Source: Deinococcus sp.
GTDB taxonomy: Bacteria; Deinococcota; Deinococci; Deinococcales; Deinococcaceae
DNA: 20,427 bases
Assembly: GCA_018260375.1 (NCBI GenBank)
Contig: JAGLBF010000033.1
Location: forward strand, 1-20,427
Direction: 5' to 3'
Position 1 is the first letter of the stretch. Every line of letters starts with the position of its first letter. Below, in pieces: positions 15,367 through 20,427 of this stretch. The translations under genes were made by a program, and so were the position numbers. The notes under the pieces were generated by a model. It was not told the DNA's origin and did no database searches. It worked only from the letters and a program-made list of their open reading frames with translations.

Positions 15367-16563
15367 TTACCGTACTGAGGCGTGACCTGATTTGTGACCA
15401 GAGGACTGACTGTCGGCCAACAATTTCTCGTACACACTCAGCAAATCAGCAGCGCGGGCCCTGAGATCGTACTGCTGGGCGCTTTGTAAGGCGGCCTGTT
15501 GCATGGCGGGCAGCGCGGCGGGGCTGAACACTTGCAACAGCGCACCAGCTAGGGCTTCTGGGTTGGCCTCACTGATCAGCCCGTTTTGCCCGTTGATCAA
15601 ATCTTGCGCGGCGGGGCTGTTGGCGGCGACCAGAGGGGTGCTGGCGGCAAGGGCTTCAATCATGGACATGGGCAGTACTTCACTTTCGCTGGCGGTTATA
15701 AACACGTCAGCGGCAGCCAGCAAGTTGGGCACTTCGGCGTAGGGTACTGCGCCTGTAAAAACCGCGCCCGCAGGCTTAGCGGCTTCTAGGTCGCCGCGTG
15801 CAGGGCCGTCACCCACCACCAAGAGGCGCAACTCTGGGCGCTGCTCACGGGCCAGGCGGTAGGCCAGCAGCAAGGTATCTAGGTTCTTCTCGGGGGCGAG
15901 GCGGCCCAGTGAAATCACCAGTGGGGCGCTCTGGTGGACGCCGTAGCGCTCACGCACTTCACGGCGCACCTCGGGGGTTGCCGCCGCTACAAAGCTACTG
16001 AGGTCTACGGGGTTAGGCATGCGGGTGACCGGCCCCTGATAGCCGTACTCGCGCAGCATCTGGGCCATCGCCGCGCCTGGCACCAGCACCTTGTCCACGC
16101 TGCGGGCAAAGGTCGCTACATGTGCGCGCACCAGCCCAAAGCTCACGCGGCGCGGCACGGGGGCGTAGTGTAGGTACTGATCATATTGGGTATGGGCGGT
16201 AAACACCACGGGCGTGTTAAAGCGCCTGCCCCACAGCCGCGCCAGTTCACCTGCCAAAAAGGGGTGCATGGTATGAAAGATGTCGGTGCCCGCCAGCGGC
16301 AAGCTCGCCACCACAGGGCGGTTGGGCCACAGCAATATCGGGTAATCGGCAGGCGCGCCGCGCATGGTGCTGGGCAGGCGGTGCAGGTGCACCTGTTCCC
16401 CGGAACCAGAACTGTTCGGGTGCGCAGAGGCATGGGGATGCTGGGGAGCATAAATATCTACGGTGTGCCCCAGGGCCCGTAGTCCCTGCGCAAAAAGCGC
16501 CGTACTGGTCGCAACCCCGTTACGTGAGGGCAGATAAGTGGTGGTGACAAGGCCAATCTTCAC
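15367..16563 (-). CDS. GT4-family glycosyltransferase
   Basis: A 398-residue retaining glycosyltransferase with the GT-B fold. The N-terminal lobe starts KIGLVTTTYLPSRNGVATS (Gly-rich acceptor-side loop) and carries HPFLAGELAR. The C-terminal lobe has SLGRLAPEKN, VGDGPAR and the E-x7-E motif in ASESEVLPMSMIEALA, which binds the nucleotide-sugar. These features match GT4 enzymes that glucosylate diacylglycerol or build mannosides; Deinococcus membranes are rich in glycolipids, so a lipid acceptor is plausible but not shown. The start is GTG at 16563 with no Shine-Dalgarno sequence; a TACACT box 7 bases upstream implies a leaderless mRNA. It stands alone. Confidence 0.9.
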   Translation of the reverse strand: MKIGLVTTTYLPSRNGVATSTALFAQGLRALGHTVDIYAPQHPHASAHPNSSGSGEQVHLHRLPSTMRGAPADYPILLWPNRPVVASLPLAGTDIFHTMHPFLAGELARLWGRRFNTPVVFTAHTQYDQYLHYAPVPRRVSFGLVRAHVATFARSVDKVLVPGAAMAQMLREYGYQGPVTRMPNPVDLSSFVAAATPEVRREVRERYGVHQSAPLVISLGRLAPEKNLDTLLLAYRLAREQRPELRLLVVGDGPARGDLEAAKPAGAVFTGAVPYAEVPNLLAAADVFITASESEVLPMSMIEALAASTPLVAANSPAAQDLINGQNGLISEANPEALAGALLQVFSPAALPAMQQAALQSAQQYDLRARAADLLSVYEKLLADSQSSGHKSGHASVR

Positions 16564-16570
16564 TACGAGC

Positions 16571-16599
16571 AGTGTAGCAGGAGGGTGACATGCGGTGAA
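16571..16599 (-). promoter_or_regulatory. Promoter of the glycosyltransferase gene, leaderless
   Basis: On the minus strand TTCACC (16599-16594) and TACACT (16576-16571) are 17 bases apart. The -10 box ends 7 bases before GTG 16563, so transcription would begin at the start codon. Confidence 0.5.
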
Positions 16600-16769
16600 T
16601 GCAGCATGGGCCGGCGAAAAGAAGCTTGCGGCGTGTCATTTAGGGATAAGCCGCTTAGAGAGAACACGTATTTCGCTTCATTTCAGCACAGCAAGAAACG
16701 CGCTGCTCCTCTTTTGTCGCGTTTTTAATAGGGTTCAAGCCAGAATCCGTATACATTCGGAATTCGTAT

Positions 16770-16813
16770 AAGTTATAATTACAGCTCAACTAAGTTATAA
16801 GTACAGCTCAACC
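16770..16813. repeat. Two tandem 22-bp repeats
   Basis: The units at 16770-16791 and 16792-16813 share 20 of 22 bases (AAGTTATAA-TACAGCTCAAC core). The first contains a perfect TATAAT at 16774-16779. They directly follow the shared 16-bp sequence and precede a pair of GCCCCGTAAA repeats. Confidence 0.7.
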
Positions 16814-16845
16814 TCAGCCCCGTAAACCTGAAAGCCCCGTAAAGA

Positions 16846-16916
16846 TGCAGATAGACCTGGTGATCAGGCGCCTGACCATTAGCGCTGCCCTGTAGCAAAG
16901 GGGGACATCTGCACCA
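16846..16916 (+). ncRNA. Compact structured element with tRNA-like outline, identity unknown
   Basis: A closing stem TGCAGAT (16846-16852) / ATCTGCA (16907-16913) encloses three hairpins: CCTG/CAGG (16856-16859/16865-16868), GCGC/GCGC (16868-16871/16882-16885, sharing one base with the first) and CCCT/AGGG (16888-16891/16899-16902) with a 7-base loop. ACCA follows the last stem. The outline is that of a tRNA, but the T-loop and anticodon loop do not match consensus. An alternative fold uses the perfect palindrome TCAGGCGCCTGA (16864-16875). It may be a decayed tRNA, a leader structure or a small RNA. Confidence 0.3.
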
Positions 16917-17226
16917 CCAACCTGACCATAAGGTAAGTTGGCTTTGACGCTGTTATAAAAAAGGTCTGGGTAAAAAGCGCACACTTGCAGGTGTGGGGTG
17001 CCTAACCCAGCCGCCTCAGCGGGGGCAGGGGTGCTTAGAGCGTGCGGCGGAGTGTTAAGTCGCTCATTTTGTCCTCAGCAGCAGCCAGGTTTTGTACCTT
17101 TCCTAAGCCCACCTCAGCGACTTGCCAAACACAAAAGAACCACCCTGGTGCGTGATATGCTGCGACGTGTTAGGGCGCTATCACCAGGTTTAGTAGCTAC
17201 TTCAAAAAGATGAGGGAGAAAAAAGA

Positions 17227-18084
17227 GTGGAAAGAAACGACGCCGTTATGCCCTCAGTCGCCATATTTATTGCGGCTGTATTAGGAGTTATTTTGCTGTT
17301 TCTTTTTAACAAGGAAACGGCCCCCACGCCTGTCGTGGTAGACCCTGCTGTGGTTGCCGCTGCCTCCAAAGAGTGGCCTACCGTAGGTCAGCAGGTGTTT
17401 AGCACCAACTGCGCGGGTTGTCACGGCGCAAACGGTCAGGGCGGCGCAGGCCCCAAACTGGCTGGCACTGAAGAAATCATGAAAGACCCCACACTGGCCT
17501 ACACCCGCGTGACCAAGGGTAAAGGCGGTATGCCCGCTTTTGAGGGCAAGCTCAAGGACAACGAAATCTATGCGGTGGTGAATTATATTCGCAACTCGTG
17601 GGGCAACAAGGCCGACATCATAACGCCTGCTACGATTGCTGCCGCCTCCAGCACCATCAGCCCCGAAGTGCTTAAAAACCGCTCGCGCTTTGTGCCCGAA
17701 GAGATCAAGCTCTATGAAATCTTTCTTATCACTGTACTGCTCATCTGCCTGAGCTACGGCCTGATAGGGCTTTATAGCTGGTGGGCTGAGGGCGAAATGC
17801 TGGTACCCGGCTACCACCGCACCCGCAGCACGCCGGTGCAAGTAGCGGCAATGGTGGCTGTCTTGCTGGGCATCGTGGTCTTTGGGGTGTTGTTCGTGCG
17901 CCAGATGATGTTTGACCTCAAAGGCTGGGCTGCTGACCCTATCGTGAAGCCCAATGTCACCTCTGAGGGCTTTTACGCCGCTATGGTGGTACTGCTGATT
18001 GCCGTTGCCATCGCCCTTTATAAGAAGTTCTTTATGGATAGTGAAGTGCTGGTTGAAGACGCCAGCGGCGAATTCCCCTGGTAA
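17227..18084 (+). CDS. Membrane-bound monoheme cytochrome c subunit of the bc complex
   Basis: A 285-residue subunit of a quinol:cytochrome c oxidoreductase. An N-terminal anchor (about 9-27) leads to a periplasmic cytochrome c domain with heme site C62-A-G-C65-H66 and a likely axial Met102 in GGMPAF. Three further membrane segments follow (about 160-180, 200-222 and 245-265), with the basic loop GYHRTRST on the cytoplasmic side by the positive-inside rule. A c-type domain with four membrane helices differs from ordinary cytochrome c1 and fits the Deinococcus-Thermus type of complex. GTG 17227 is chosen because GGGAG lies 8 bases upstream; ATG 17248 is the alternative. It is the first gene of a three-gene operon. 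Confidence 0.9.
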   Translation: MERNDAVMPSVAIFIAAVLGVILLFLFNKETAPTPVVVDPAVVAAASKEWPTVGQQVFSTNCAGCHGANGQGGAGPKLAGTEEIMKDPTLAYTRVTKGKGGMPAFEGKLKDNEIYAVVNYIRNSWGNKADIITPATIAAASSTISPEVLKNRSRFVPEEIKLYEIFLITVLLICLSYGLIGLYSWWAEGEMLVPGYHRTRSTPVQVAAMVAVLLGIVVFGVLFVRQMMFDLKGWAADPIVKPNVTSEGFYAAMVVLLIAVAIALYKKFFMDSEVLVEDASGEFPW

Positions 18085-18146
18085 GCCCCCACCCCTGAGC
18101 TTATCTGTTGTTCCTAACACCACCCAGGTTGGAGAAAAAACGCACT

Positions 18147-18802
18147 ATGACCAAATACAAACGCGCAGACCCAGAAATCAGCCGCCGCAAGTTTATCAAT
18201 GCGGCCTTTGGCACCGCTGGCGCCGTGGGGGGCCTTAGCCTGATCACCGCACTGGCTGGTATTCGCCCGCCTATTCGCCTCAACGCCAGCAAAGTCCCCC
18301 CGCTGACTGGCGACGTCTTGGTGCACGCCGAGGGTGACAAGAGCGGGCAGCCTATTAAGCCTGCTGACCTCACCAATAAAGTTACCCGCGCCTGGCCTCA
18401 GGGCAAAGATAAAAAGGGCAACACTGTGGTTCGCAGCGGCGAGCCGAACAACCTGCTGATTGTTTTTAAATTTCCCCCCGGCGAGTTGCAGCCCCCCACC
18501 GATATGCAAGCCGCCATTGCTGATCAGGGCATCGTGGCTTATAGCGGCATCTGTATGCACTTGGGCTGCCAGGTAGGGGACAACCCCGCTAAACCCGAAA
18601 CGCTGCTGTGTCCTTGCCACTCAGGTGCCTATGACCCCCGCGCTGGCTGCAAGGTGATCGGCGGCCCACCGCCCAAGCCGCTGCCACAGCTGCCGATCAA
18701 GATGGAGGGCGAGAACATCGTGGCGACTGGCCCCCTAAAAGAGCCTTACTTTGGTATACAAGAGAGCGAATGGAAAACTTTACTTGAGGAGGCCAAGGAT
18801 AT

Positions 18803-18806
<4 letters not shown>
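18147..18806 (+). CDS. Rieske iron-sulfur protein of the bc complex
   Basis: A 219-residue protein that carries electrons from quinol to cytochrome c at the outer membrane face. The N-terminus has a twin-arginine signal-anchor (SRRKF at 12-16, hydrophobic 18-38), so it is exported folded by Tat and stays anchored. The [2Fe-2S] ligands are C136 and H138 in CMHLGC and C155 and H158 in CPCHSG; C141 and C157 form the usual disulfide. The Gly-Pro-Pro-Pro loop (GGPPPKPLP) follows. ATG 18147 is chosen because the Tat motif sits at the expected distance and GGAG is 12 bases upstream. Its last four bases overlap the cytochrome b start (ATGA). Confidence 0.94.
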
Positions 18807-20140
<1,334 letters not shown>

Positions 20141-20189
20141 GACTAAAACTACTCACTTGTACGCAGTGAACTGCGCCCTTATCCCGAAG

Positions 20190-20218
20190 ACCAGGCCGGA
20201 AATGCGCCTGGTTTTTTT
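20190..20218 (+). terminator. Strong Rho-independent terminator of the cytochrome bc operon
   Basis: ACCAGGC (20190-20196) pairs perfectly with GCCTGGT (20206-20212) around a 9-base loop and runs into seven T (20212-20218), 50 bp after the cytochrome b stop codon. Confidence 0.85.
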
Positions 20219-20244
20219 ATGTCGGGTAGCCGCGTTGAGGGCTT

Positions 20245-20379
20245 ATACGGATTCCGATTGATTTGGCGTACTTCCGAATCAATCCGAGCGGATGCGAGTG
20301 GGAACAGCATACGGACTGTGCGGTATGGAGCCGCAGGCGGCGCTTTTCCGACTGTGGTGGAATTTAGCGCAGTCCGTAT
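20245..20379 (+). repeat. Dispersed inverted-repeat element, copy B (135 bp)
   Basis: The same element as at 6923-7058, in the opposite orientation. Ends are ATACGGA and TCCGTAT. Inside, ATACGGACTG (20309-20318) is a perfect inverted match to CAGTCCGTAT (20370-20379), so the right half can fold into a long hairpin that also contains a GCCGC/GCGGC stem. It starts 27 bp after the terminator. No transposase is present. Confidence 0.8.
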
Positions 20380-20405
20380 TAAACAATGGTTCGTGCAGTT
20401 TTAGG

Positions 20406-20419
20406 CGGCCTTAAGGCCG
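20406..20419. repeat. Perfect 14-bp palindrome at the window end
   Basis: CGGCCTTAAGGCCG is a perfect palindrome followed by AAATTT. It could be a binding site or part of a terminator of a gene outside the window. No function is shown. Confidence 0.35.
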
Positions 20420-20427
20420 AAATTTAG

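Larger units (their letters stand above)
16564..17226. other. Long non-coding interval before the cytochrome operon
   Basis: No gene is supported in 663 bp. It holds the glycosyltransferase promoter, a copy of the 16-bp sequence also at 236-251 (16758-16773), two 22-bp tandem repeats (16770-16813), two GCCCCGTAAA repeats 17 bases apart (16817, 16834), a compact multi-hairpin element (16846-16916), a TATAAA box (16954-16959), a CACAC/GTGTG hairpin near 16981-16996 and an inverted repeat AAGTCGCT (17057-17064) / AGCGACTT (17116-17123). A 71-codon open frame at 16998-17213 has no ribosome binding site or recognisable product. The cytochrome operon promoter must lie here but I could not place it. 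Confidence 0.5.

Noticed and set aside
16846..16916. Functional tRNA gene
   Set aside because: The T-loop (GTAGCAA) lacks the TTCRA consensus and the anticodon loop is about 10 bases; it was kept only as a structured element.
16998..17213. 71-codon frame before the cytochrome operon
   Set aside because: No Shine-Dalgarno sequence, low-complexity start, no recognisable domain and overlap with inverted repeats in the leader region.
17281..18123. 280-codon frame on the minus strand opposite the cytochrome c gene
   Set aside because: The plus strand encodes a clear cytochrome c domain with matching start and operon context; the opposite frame is a by-product of codon bias.

Overview
The window looks like chromosomal DNA from a Deinococcus-type bacterium of moderate to high GC. 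The evidence is: a bc-type complex encoded as cytochrome c / Rieske / full-length cytochrome b; a SWIM-SNF2 helicase carrying an intein in Walker A (an intein in an Snf2-family protein is known from Deinococcus radiodurans); comEA/comEC competence genes; and start codons 6-7 bases downstream of TAnnnT boxes (leaderless mRNAs, common in Deinococcus). The genus is an inference; nothing here fixes the species.

Layout. 1-163: tail of an Arg/Gly-rich protein, probably a DEAD-box RNA helicase. 164-554: gene-free, with a stem-loop and a terminator-like hairpin that may end a small RNA. 555-6755 (minus): a likely two-gene operon, prfC (release factor 3) then the intein-bearing SNF2 helicase, with a good promoter at 6872-6900 preceded by copy A of a ~136-bp dispersed repeat. 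7163-8231: divergent TetR regulator and HPP-family membrane protein sharing a palindromic control region. 8241-8543 (minus): DUF4031 protein. 8544-9318: a decayed stretch with a tRNA-like remnant and broken reading frames. 9319-9903: DUF2628-like membrane protein with two SHOCT repeats; a possible third repeat lies in frame beyond its stop. 10219-12877 (minus): comEC and comEA (DNA uptake). 13007-14725: acyl-CoA synthetase. 14919-15248: small unrecognised protein followed by a terminator. 15367-16563 (minus): GT4 glycosyltransferase. 16564-17226: long non-coding stretch with tandem repeats and a compact multi-hairpin element with a tRNA-like outline. 17227-20140: quinol:cytochrome c oxidoreductase operon ending in a strong terminator. 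20245-20379: copy B of the dispersed repeat, opposite in orientation to copy A.

How the genes work together. The three cytochrome genes form one complex that moves electrons from (mena)quinol to a c-type heme; Rieske and cytochrome b overlap by ATGA. ComEA binds incoming DNA and ComEC forms the inner-membrane channel. prfC and the helicase are 33 bp apart but have no obvious shared function. The TetR/HPP pair is a classic divergent regulator-target arrangement. No complete phage, transposase, CRISPR array or rRNA was seen.

The observations I consider most worth checking are: the class 3 (W-C-T) signature of the intein with both endonuclease acids lost; the ~136-bp inverted-repeat element in two orientations; the tRNA-like structured element upstream of the cytochrome operon; the tRNA remnant at 8638-8711; and the in-frame stop before a third SHOCT-like repeat.
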